Shown: positions 1-5,225 of the stretch, one piece after another
How the letters are laid out: every line of letters begins with the position of its first letter
Position numbering within the stretch: the stretch's first letter is position 1
Assembly: GCA_964513445.1 (NCBI GenBank)
Contig: CAZEMM010000074.1
Location: forward strand, 1-9,805
DNA: 9,805 nt
Direction of reading: 5' to 3'
From: Butyricicoccus_A sp964513445
GTDB taxonomy: Bacteria > Bacillota > Clostridia > Oscillospirales > Butyricicoccaceae
The notes under the pieces: generated by a model
Database searches by the model: none
Told to the model about the DNA's origin: nothing
Seen by the model: the letters and a program-made list of their open reading frames with translations, nothing else
Position numbers and translations under genes: made by a program

Positions 1-2
1 TT

Positions 3-764
3 GCATCCGCTGCGAAGTATATCGCAACCTCTATCGCTGAGGTGTATCAGGATTCTCACGTATACGACAAGGGACAGGTCACTATCATCGAGATCATGGG
101 CCGTCATGCCGGCTGGCTGGCTGGCGCCGCTTCCCTCGCATCAGTAGCCGGCTATCCGGCTGATCTGGTTTACCTGCCGGAGGTTAACTTCAATATGGAC
201 GAGTTCCTCGAGGATGTTTCTGCAATCTGGGAGAAGAATAACAACGTTATCGTTGCGGTTTCCGAGGGCATCCATTATGCGGACGGTTCATTCGTATCCG
301 AGGCAAAGACCTCCGCGACCGACGGCTTTGGCCATGCACAGCTGGGCGGCCTTGCTGCGATGCTGGCTGACGTTGTTAAGGCAAAGCTGGGTGTCAAGGT
401 TCGTGGCATTGAGTTGTCCCTGCTGCAGCGCTGCGCGGCACACTGCGCATCGCAGACCGATATCGACGAGTCGTTCCTGGCTGGCCAGACCGCTGTCAAC
501 TCCGCTGTCGCCGGCGAGACCGACAAGATGGTTGCATTTGCGTGTTCCCGTGAGAATGGCTACACCTGCACCACCAAGCTGCTCAACCTGTCTGACGTAG
601 CAAACTATGAGAAGAAGGTTCCGGTTGAATGGATCAACGCGCGTGGCAATAACGTCTCTCAGGAATTTATTGATTACGCACTTCCGCTGATTCAGGGCGA
701 GACCCAAATGAAGAAGGAGAACGGCCTGCCGCGCTTTGCTCGTCTGGCAAAGGTCAAGGCATAA
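3..764 (+). CDS. 6-phosphofructokinase, C-terminal part (5' truncated by window edge)
   Basis: The reading frame is open from base 3 with no start codon that fits the family, so the gene begins outside the window and 253 residues are visible. It phosphorylates fructose 6-phosphate to fructose 1,6-bisphosphate in glycolysis in the cytoplasm. The segment EIMGRHAGWLAGAA is the conserved Met-Gly-Arg/His substrate-binding region of the phosphofructokinase superfamily, followed by an EGIHY segment and LQRCAAHCASQTDIDES. The MGRHAGWL and LQRCAAH forms are typical of the roughly 400-residue clade that includes pyrophosphate-dependent enzymes. Whether the donor is ATP or PPi depends on the glycine-rich N-terminal loop, which lies outside the window. 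A strong terminator follows 30 bases after the stop, so the gene ends its transcription unit. Identification is secure; the donor is not. Confidence 0.93.
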   Translation, partial: ASAAKYIATSIAEVYQDSHVYDKGQVTIIEIMGRHAGWLAGAASLASVAGYPADLVYLPEVNFNMDEFLEDVSAIWEKNNNVIVAVSEGIHYADGSFVSEAKTSATDGFGHAQLGGLAAMLADVVKAKLGVKVRGIELSLLQRCAAHCASQTDIDESFLAGQTAVNSAVAGETDKMVAFACSRENGYTCTTKLLNLSDVANYEKKVPVEWINARGNNVSQEFIDYALPLIQGETQMKKENGLPRFARLAKVKA

Positions 765-794
765 GCTTCCTTCCTCAAAACTCTATGCGTTTGC

Positions 795-826
795 CGGCAG
801 GCGTCCGATGGACGCCTGCCGTTTTT
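795..826 (+). terminator. Intrinsic terminator after the phosphofructokinase gene
   Basis: A perfect 12-bp stem (795-806 with 810-821, core GGCAGGCGTCC) with a 3-base loop is followed by five T residues at 822-826. This is a strong Rho-independent terminator on the plus strand that insulates the regulator operon downstream. Confidence 0.93.
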
Positions 827-834
827 ACGTCTTG

Positions 835-881
835 TGCGCCAAAATCGACCACTTATCCGTATTACTGTGACAAAAGCGACG
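835..881 (+). promoter_or_regulatory. Imperfect 16-bp direct repeat, candidate LytTR regulator binding sites
   Basis: The 16-mers at 835-850 and 866-881 agree at 12 positions (shared core CAAAA-x-CGAC). They are 31 bp apart start to start, close to three helical turns. The second copy covers the -35 hexamer of the regulator promoter. LytTR proteins are known to bind paired direct repeats near their own promoters, usually about two turns apart. The repeat is seen in the sequence; its use as an operator is inferred. Confidence 0.45.
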
Positions 882-895
882 CAATACGCTATACT
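867..895 (+). promoter_or_regulatory. Sigma-A type promoter of the LytTR-DUF3021 operon
   Basis: The -35 box GTGACA (867-872, five of six matches) and the -10 box TATACT (890-895, five of six) are separated by exactly 17 bp. The -10 ends 32 bases before the start codon of the regulator gene, leaving a short leader with a strong AAAGGAGG ribosome binding site. Confidence 0.75.
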
Positions 896-927
896 ACGTA
901 CAGCAAAAGAAAAAAGGAGGCGCACAA

Positions 928-1377
928 ATGAAGCTGACATTGGAACCTTCCGACCAGCACGAATTGGAGGTCATCCTTCGCGGCGACCTAAATGACCCGC
1001 AGGTCGCCCGCATCATCACGGCGCTGAACACGGCAAAGGCCATCTCCCGTTTGTTTCTGTATCAGGATGAAAAGGAATATCTCTATCCCGTCGAGGACAT
1101 CCGCTATATTGAGGCGAACCGCAATAAAATTTTCGCGGTCACCACACAGGGCAGAATGGAAGCGCGCCACAAGCTGTATGAGCTGGCGGATATGCTGCAC
1201 GGTAGCGGCTTTATCCAAATCAACAAGGGCATGATCGTCAACGTGCATACGGTGCAGTCGGTCGAGGCGGAATTTTCCGGGAACTACATCGCCACGCTGA
1301 ACGATCGCAAGACCCGGTTATCCATCTCCCGTAAATACTTCAAGGCATTCCGCGATTTTGTCACAAAGGAGCTGTGA
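928..1377 (+). CDS. LytTR-domain transcriptional regulator
   Basis: A 149-residue protein without a receiver domain. Residues 1-45 are a short N-terminal region. Residues about 50-147 form a LytTR DNA-binding domain, with the family features IRYIEANRNKIFAV, a central FIQINKGMIVNVHTVQSVE segment and the closing LSISRKYFKAFRDFV. The start is fixed by AAAGGAGG at 913-920, seven bases before the ATG. The gene lies three bases ahead of a four-helix DUF3021-type membrane protein gene. That pair is the layout of LytTR regulatory systems (HdrRM and BrsRM of streptococci are studied examples), in which the membrane protein restrains the regulator and the regulator activates its own operon. Self-regulation here is inferred from the direct repeat overlapping the promoter. 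Targets cannot be read from this window. Confidence 0.9.
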   Translation: MKLTLEPSDQHELEVILRGDLNDPQVARIITALNTAKAISRLFLYQDEKEYLYPVEDIRYIEANRNKIFAVTTQGRMEARHKLYELADMLHGSGFIQINKGMIVNVHTVQSVEAEFSGNYIATLNDRKTRLSISRKYFKAFRDFVTKEL

Positions 1378-1380
1378 ATC

Positions 1381-1785
1381 ATGAAAAAATCCATTATAAA
1401 TCTGATTTTTACGTATGTATTCGTCGGCATCGGCATTGGCGCCGCAATCGTTACCCCAATTACCGTTTTGCAGGCCGGTATGAGTCCTGCGCTCAAGGCG
1501 ATTGTCGTTTGGCTCGTCGCCTCCGCCGTTATTGGGCTGGTCAGTCTGATCTTTGAGGTCGAATCGCTCAGCCAGCTGTCCGCGATCGTTATCCATGCCG
1601 TCTGCACGCTGTGCACCGCACTGGTGGCCGGAACCCTTCTCGACTACGGCGACGGCTCGTTTCCGCTGCTTCTCACGCGCATGCTGCCGGTCATCATCAT
1701 TCTGTACGCGGCGATCCATCTCGTTTTCTTCCTCATCCGGCGCGACACTGTACACTCCATCAACGACAAATTATCCAACAAATAA
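1381..1785 (+). CDS. DUF3021-type membrane protein, partner of the LytTR regulator
   Basis: A 134-residue protein with four predicted membrane helices (about residues 6-30, 37-58, 65-87 and 97-118) and a short basic, hydrophilic C-terminal tail. Length, topology and position directly after a LytTR gene fit DUF3021 proteins. The regulator's stop codon is three bases from the ATG, and an AAAGGAG site (1365-1371) lies within the end of the upstream gene, so the two are co-transcribed and probably translationally coupled. In known LytTR regulatory systems the membrane partner antagonises the regulator; I infer the same role. No enzymatic motif is visible. The stimulus is unknown. Confidence 0.82.
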   Translation: MKKSIINLIFTYVFVGIGIGAAIVTPITVLQAGMSPALKAIVVWLVASAVIGLVSLIFEVESLSQLSAIVIHAVCTLCTALVAGTLLDYGDGSFPLLLTRMLPVIIILYAAIHLVFFLIRRDTVHSINDKLSNK

Positions 1786-1792
1786 GCACGCG

Positions 1793-1831
1793 ACAGCTGC
1801 TGCTCTGGCGAGAGGTCAGAGCGGCGGCTGT
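1793..1831 (+). terminator. Hairpin ending the LytTR-DUF3021 operon
   Basis: A 15-bp stem (1793-1807 with 1817-1831) encloses a 9-base loop. Two of its pairs are G-U in plus-strand RNA but A-C mismatches in minus-strand RNA, so the fold belongs to the plus-strand transcript. The T tract after it is poor, so termination may be inefficient. It sits between two convergent genes. Confidence 0.55.
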
Positions 1832-1836
1832 TCGCA

Positions 1837-2355
1837 TTATACGGTTGTTTGCGTGATATTCTCCCGCGTCTTTTTCCTCAGGAACAGCTTGCCAAACAGC
1901 CAGTGTGTAAATGGTGCGGCGGCAAACATGTTCCAGAAAAACGCCATGGGAAAGTTTTTAAGTACCGTACCCACCCAAATTGCAGGCAGCTGCACGACAG
2001 GCGCGCCAGCCAGTATGATGTTAAACAAAACGGAGGCTACCATGCTCATTGTCGGACACATGATGGCGACCGTTCCAGCCTGCCGCATCAGCCGGCAAAA
2101 ATACGGATGATCTCTCTGCGGGTCACAATACTTTCTCATAAAACGTGCCCCCAGCCGGTTGCCCCACAGATTGGAAAAAACAAACACAAACACACCCATG
2201 TACAACGCCTCCATACATGCGTCCCAGAATACCATATTGGTCATACTGCTCAGTCCGCCCTGCTTTATGGCGATATTGTACACCTCCATGCCATATGCCA
2301 TCGCATAAGACATGATGATACCGAACACAATCCCTTGCTTTTTTGTCGTCGGCAT
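1837..2355 (-). CDS. DUF2798-like small integral membrane protein
   Basis: A 172-residue protein beginning MPTTKKQG. It has about four hydrophobic segments (roughly residues 8-28, 41-62, 88-115 and 119-150) and a basic C-terminal tail with RKK. The pattern of an early helix with a Met-Ser-Tyr-Ala stretch and later Pro-Ala-rich helices recalls DUF2798 proteins, whose function is not known. I chose the ATG at 2355 because AAAGGAGAT (2365-2373) is nine bases ahead; an in-frame ATG at 2379 has no ribosome binding site. The gene converges with the LytTR operon and has its own promoter about 130 bases upstream, with an intrinsic terminator lying in the leader between promoter and start. Family assignment is moderate; membrane location is clear. 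Confidence 0.72.
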   Translation of the reverse strand: MPTTKKQGIVFGIIMSYAMAYGMEVYNIAIKQGGLSSMTNMVFWDACMEALYMGVFVFVFSNLWGNRLGARFMRKYCDPQRDHPYFCRLMRQAGTVAIMCPTMSMVASVLFNIILAGAPVVQLPAIWVGTVLKNFPMAFFWNMFAAAPFTHWLFGKLFLRKKTRENITQTTV

Positions 2356-2394
2356 TTTAAAACCATCTCCTTTCTTCATGCGCCAATAATGCCG

Positions 2395-2436
2395 AAAAAA
2401 ACAAAAAAGCGCATAATATCCGAAGATATCACACGC
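2395..2436 (-). terminator. Intrinsic terminator inside the leader of the DUF2798-like gene
   Basis: In minus-strand RNA, 2436-2425 pairs with 2420-2409 to give a 12-bp stem closed by a cUUCGg tetraloop, followed by six U, a G and seven more U (2408-2395). Three of the pairs are G-U in this orientation and would be A-C on the other strand, which fixes the strand. It lies about 45 bases after the inferred transcription start and 40 bases before the DUF2798-like start codon. It therefore acts either as an attenuator or as the end of an RNA of about 80 bases. Confidence 0.8.
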
Positions 2437-2482
2437 TTTGCAATCGCTCTTTAATTCGGCAGAACGGCTACACGATGATTAT

Positions 2483-2511
2483 ATTGTACGCATCATAAGT
2501 AAAAAAGTCAA
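2483..2511 (-). promoter_or_regulatory. Promoter of the DUF2798-like gene and its leader
   Basis: On the minus strand TTGACT (2511-2506) and TACAAT (2488-2483) are five-of-six matches to the housekeeping consensus and are separated by exactly 17 bp. Transcription would start near 2476, giving a leader of about 120 bases ahead of the start codon at 2355. Confidence 0.75.
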
Positions 2512-2578
2512 GGAAAATTTGACGCGGACTTGCACGCCGCGCCCGTCTGCCGCCTATACTGCCAGCAGAGGTGAGTCG

Positions 2579-2722
2579 ATGTTTTGTTGCAACTGCTTTG
2601 GGCTGGCGGCAGCAGCCTTCGGTCTGGGGCTGCTGCTCGCTTCCCTGCTTCCATCCTGTATTCTCGTGCCGCTGGCATCCATCGTCTTAATTGCGGGCGG
2701 CCTCATCCTTCATGTGCGCTGA
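2579..2722 (+). CDS. 47-residue membrane peptide encoded directly upstream of spoVM
   Basis: The peptide begins MFCCNCFG and is almost wholly hydrophobic. Two candidate membrane segments (about residues 8-24 and 28-45) are joined by a Leu-Pro-Ser-Cys turn. The N-terminus carries a Cys-Cys-Asn-Cys cluster and the protein ends His-Val-Arg. A ribosome binding site AGAGGTGA (2567-2574) lies just ahead of the ATG. The stop codon TGA (2720-2722) overlaps the spoVM ribosome binding site, so the two are very likely co-transcribed and coupled. Upstream, TATACT at 2555-2560 could be a -10 box but has no good -35 partner. I do not recognise the family. Its position suggests a role at the forespore membrane alongside SpoVM, which is inference only. 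Confidence 0.65.
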   Translation: MFCCNCFGLAAAAFGLGLLLASLLPSCILVPLASIVLIAGGLILHVR

Positions 2723-2736
2723 AAGGAGTTTTCTCT

Positions 2737-2823
2737 ATGAAGATCGTCGTCATCAAGAGTCCAAAACTGCTCGCCGGTATTCTGCGCAGTATCTTTGGCA
2801 TCAAGAAAACCACCGAAGCGTAA
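2737..2823 (+). CDS. spoVM: Stage V sporulation protein SpoVM
   Basis: A 28-residue protein, MKIVVIKSPKLLAGILRSIF and then GIKKTTEA. Against the 26-residue Bacillus subtilis SpoVM as I recall it (MKFYTIKLPKFLGG...), it keeps Met-Lys at the start, Ile6, Lys7, Pro9, Lys10, Leu12, Gly14, Ile15, Arg17 and Gly21. Pro9 is the residue known to be needed for recognising the curved forespore membrane. SpoVM is an amphipathic helix that settles on the convex outer forespore membrane and anchors SpoIVA, starting coat assembly. The start is set by AAAGGAG (2722-2728) eight bases ahead. It is the second gene of a pair with the 47-residue membrane peptide, and spoIVA, its partner, lies 2.4 kb downstream. 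It is short enough to be missed by automatic gene callers. Confidence 0.92.
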   Translation: MKIVVIKSPKLLAGILRSIFGIKKTTEA

Positions 2824-2870
2824 CGAGCGTCTCTGCCTGCGATGGTATGCGGCCTGTCCAAGCAAGCCGG

Positions 2871-2905
2871 AAAAGCGGAAGGGTATCAGCTGCCCTTCCG
2901 CTTTT
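2871..2905. terminator. Bidirectional terminator between spoVM and the convergent HAD gene
   Basis: A perfect 13-bp stem (2871-2883 with 2893-2905, core AGCGGAAGGG) has a 9-base loop. It begins with AAAA and ends with TTTT, so each strand has a T run after a GC-rich stem. It serves spoVM on the plus strand and the HAD gene, whose stop is at 2914, on the minus strand. Confidence 0.88.
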
Positions 2906-2913
2906 CTATGCCG

Positions 2914-3594
2914 TTATTGCTCCACCTTGCACAAAAAATCCGCAACCTCATCATAGGTATGCACGATGCAATCGACCAGATCGCCGACCCAAAACGCACC
3001 GGTGCGGTCAGGATCAATGAGGATGATATAGCCGATGCCCGCCGCACGCGCCGCCTTTGCGCCTGCAATCGCATCCTCCATAACGATACAATGCGCAGGA
3101 TCAACGTCAATCTGCCGCGCCGCGAGCAAATAGATATCCGGCGCAGGCTTCCCCGGAAAATTGCGGTCATTGCACACAATGGCACTGCGGTCAAACCATC
3201 TGCCCAGATCCAGCTGTTGAAAATAAAAATCCACACTGTCCGGGTGCGATGATGTCGCAATGGTAAACGGCACGTCCATTTGCCGTAGAATATCGAGTAC
3301 ATTTGGCAGTCCTTCGGCCAGGTGAAACACCTCGGGATGCTCCAGACATAGCCGCCGGTACGTCTCGCGCTTGCAGGCTAATAGTCGGTTCTGCTCCTGC
3401 TCCCCTATCTGGTCGCCCACATAATGCAGCAGGATCGCCCTGCTGGTGCGCCCGTTGGCCGACTGCAAAAAATCATCCTTTTGGATGTCGATACCACGCT
3501 CCTCCCGCAGTGTTTGCTTCCATGAATGATATTGCAGCTGTGTATCATACAGCATTGTTCCGTTAAAATCAAAAATCATTCCCATTTCTTTCAT
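2914..3594 (-). CDS. HAD-superfamily hydrolase (subfamily IA, beta-phosphoglucomutase-like)
   Basis: A 226-residue cytoplasmic protein with the four HAD motifs in order: DFNGT (Asp9 nucleophile), TIATSSHPD around Thr114/Ser115, FPGKPAPDIYL with Lys149, and VMEDAIAGAKAARAAGI with Glu173-Asp174. The helical cap between residues about 15 and 90 marks subfamily IA, whose members are mainly sugar-phosphate phosphatases and mutases. The second catalytic position, usually Asp (DxD), is Asn11 here. The start at 3594 is set by GGAGGAGGT (3601-3609) six bases ahead. The gene runs opposite to the sporulation genes on both sides and has its own promoter, so it is probably not part of their programme. The substrate cannot be deduced; small phosphorylated sugars are a guess from the family. 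Confidence 0.88.
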   Translation of the reverse strand: MKEMGMIFDFNGTMLYDTQLQYHSWKQTLREERGIDIQKDDFLQSANGRTSRAILLHYVGDQIGEQEQNRLLACKRETYRRLCLEHPEVFHLAEGLPNVLDILRQMDVPFTIATSSHPDSVDFYFQQLDLGRWFDRSAIVCNDRNFPGKPAPDIYLLAARQIDVDPAHCIVMEDAIAGAKAARAAGIGYIILIDPDRTGAFWVGDLVDCIVHTYDEVADFLCKVEQ

Positions 3595-3616
3595 ATCCTG
3601 ACCTCCTCCATGTTAC

Positions 3617-3645
3617 AGTATACCACAGCGCTTCGTCGGTTACAA
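3617..3645 (-). promoter_or_regulatory. Promoter of the HAD hydrolase gene
   Basis: On the minus strand TTGTAA (3645-3640, four of six) and TATACT (3622-3617, five of six) are 17 bp apart. The -10 lies 22 bases before the start codon at 3594, giving a very short leader that still includes the GGAGGAGGT site. Confidence 0.65.
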
Positions 3646-3659
3646 TCGTTGTTTTGTCG

Positions 3660-3688
3660 GCATATCTGTCCACTTCGCGCCATAGGAT
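3660..3688 (+). promoter_or_regulatory. Sigma-E-like sporulation promoter of the sipL-spoIVA operon
   Basis: GCATATC (3660-3666) and CATAGGAT (3681-3688) are 14 bp apart. The mother-cell factor sigma-E recognises roughly GCATATT and CATACAAT at this spacing, so the match is six of seven and six of eight. The -10 lies 28 bases ahead of the sipL ATG. No good housekeeping promoter was found in this orientation. Sigma-E control of spoIVA and sipL is known in spore formers; use of this exact site is inferred. Confidence 0.55.
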
Positions 3689-3716
3689 GAACAAACACCG
3701 ATAAGGAGGACGTCCT

Positions 3717-5210
3717 ATGGACCTGACTAAAAGCCGCCTGCCACTCAGCCGTTTGATCTTGGATACCTGGAACAACTATGAAGAAACCACCGATGCCATC
3801 GTTCCGGACACGTTCCCGGATATTTCCCGCATCGCCGCGGTCTACGGCAATCCGCAGCTCAAAGATGATACGCCGCAGTCCGACCGCGTGCTTATCTCCG
3901 GCAGTATTCGTATGACCGTGCTATATATTCCGGATGGCGGCGGCCCGCTGCGCCGGCTGGACATCCCGATCAGCTTTGCACATATAGAGGAGGCCGCCGG
4001 CATTCAGGAGGACAGCCATCTGTTTGTCACCTGCCGTGTGGTTGCGGCGGACGCGCACGTGATGAATTCACGCAAGCTGTCCGTAACCGCTACGCTATCG
4101 CTGTGCTGCCGTGTGTTCGTACCGGATACGGTCGAATTGACCGATGGCTTTGCGCAGGAGGATGAAAATCTTGAGCTGCTGACCTCTACACACACAGTCA
4201 CCGTTCCCGTAAGTGTCTATCGCCGTGAATTCACATTGATGGAGGATCTCTCGCTGACAGACGGCAGGCGCTATACCGAGCTGTTTGCCCCGCGTGCCGA
4301 ACTGCGTCTGTCCGACTGCCGCCTGATGAACGGCAAAGCGGTGCTCAAGGGCGATATCGCACTTCATTTGCTTGCTATGACACAGGAATCCTCGCTGGAA
4401 AATACCGATTGTGTTGTGCCGTTTACACAGATTTTTGAGGTCGGCGGCATGACAGACAATCAGCAGATCAGCGTGTGCTTTTCTATCCGGCATCTGGATG
4501 CGGAGCTGCGCGACGACGGCACGGTTTCGGTCGGTTTGGGCGCGGGTGTGCTACTCACCGCATTTGAAACGCATACGCTGCATCCCATTGCCGATGTCTA
4601 TCATCTGCACCACCCTGTACATGTGGAAACCCATCCCGTAACTGTACCCGCATCTCATCCGATGGCTGAGCTGGGTTGCGAGGCATCCGAAACGCTGTCG
4701 GTCGGCATGAAGATCGCGCAGATCGCGGACGTGTCTGCTGTACTGGACACGCTGCTGCGCGAGCCGTCTCACACAGTGCTGCGCATGATGGTGTGCGTGG
4801 TCTACCGCTCGGACGACGGGGAATACTATTCCGTCCACCGCGCGGTATCCATGCCGCTCAGTCTACCAGAAGATGCGCAGGGCGTGACGGTCAACGGCAT
4901 ACAATGCCGTGCGACCGCAACGGTAAGCGGCGAGGATTCCATCCTACTATCGCTCAGCGGCAGATGCAGCCTGCTGTGCAATGAGCCGCTGCAATGGAAC
5001 GATCTGTCCTCACTCTCCGTCGAGGAGGACGCAGACGCACGCTCCGTTGCGCCAGTATCTGTCATCCTGCGCTATGTCAACGAAGAGGAACGGCTGTGGG
5101 ATATCGCCAAATGCTATCACACAACGGTAGAAGCTATCCGACAGGCCAACCATTTGGGCGCAGATCGTCTGAGCGCGCAGGAGCAAATGCTGCTTATCCC
5201 CGTTCAATGA
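3717..5210 (+). CDS. sipL: SipL-type spore coat morphogenetic protein (SPOCS/DUF3794 plus LysM)
   Basis: A 497-residue protein. The N-terminal half carries SPOCS (DUF3794)-type beta-rich segments, with ETTDAIVPDTFPDISRI near residues 23-39 and DRVLISGSIRMTVLYIPDGG near 57-76; similar stretches recur up to about residue 430. Residues about 447-496 form a LysM domain containing EERLWDIAKCYHTTVEAIRQ and ending LLIPVQ. This order and length match SipL of Clostridioides difficile, which binds SpoIVA through its LysM domain and is needed for coat localisation around the forespore. The start has AAGGAGGA (3703-3710) six bases ahead. The stop is 15 bases before spoIVA, so the pair is an operon, which supports the functional call. 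Other SPOCS-LysM proteins exist, but the link to spoIVA makes SipL the best choice. Confidence 0.86.
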   Translation: MDLTKSRLPLSRLILDTWNNYEETTDAIVPDTFPDISRIAAVYGNPQLKDDTPQSDRVLISGSIRMTVLYIPDGGGPLRRLDIPISFAHIEEAAGIQEDSHLFVTCRVVAADAHVMNSRKLSVTATLSLCCRVFVPDTVELTDGFAQEDENLELLTSTHTVTVPVSVYRREFTLMEDLSLTDGRRYTELFAPRAELRLSDCRLMNGKAVLKGDIALHLLAMTQESSLENTDCVVPFTQIFEVGGMTDNQQISVCFSIRHLDAELRDDGTVSVGLGAGVLLTAFETHTLHPIADVYHLHHPVHVETHPVTVPASHPMAELGCEASETLSVGMKIAQIADVSAVLDTLLREPSHTVLRMMVCVVYRSDDGEYYSVHRAVSMPLSLPEDAQGVTVNGIQCRATATVSGEDSILLSLSGRCSLLCNEPLQWNDLSSLSVEEDADARSVAPVSVILRYVNEEERLWDIAKCYHTTVEAIRQANHLGADRLSAQEQMLLIPVQ

Positions 5211-5225
5211 CAATGGAGGTGCAGA

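Noticed and set aside
692..940. Minus-strand 82-residue frame between the phosphofructokinase gene and the LytTR gene.
   Set aside because: It spans a terminator and a promoter used on the other strand and has Arg-rich shadow composition.
1849..2454. Plus-strand 201-residue frame.
   Set aside because: It is antisense to the DUF2798-like gene with His/Lys-rich shadow composition and crosses that gene's terminator-bearing leader.
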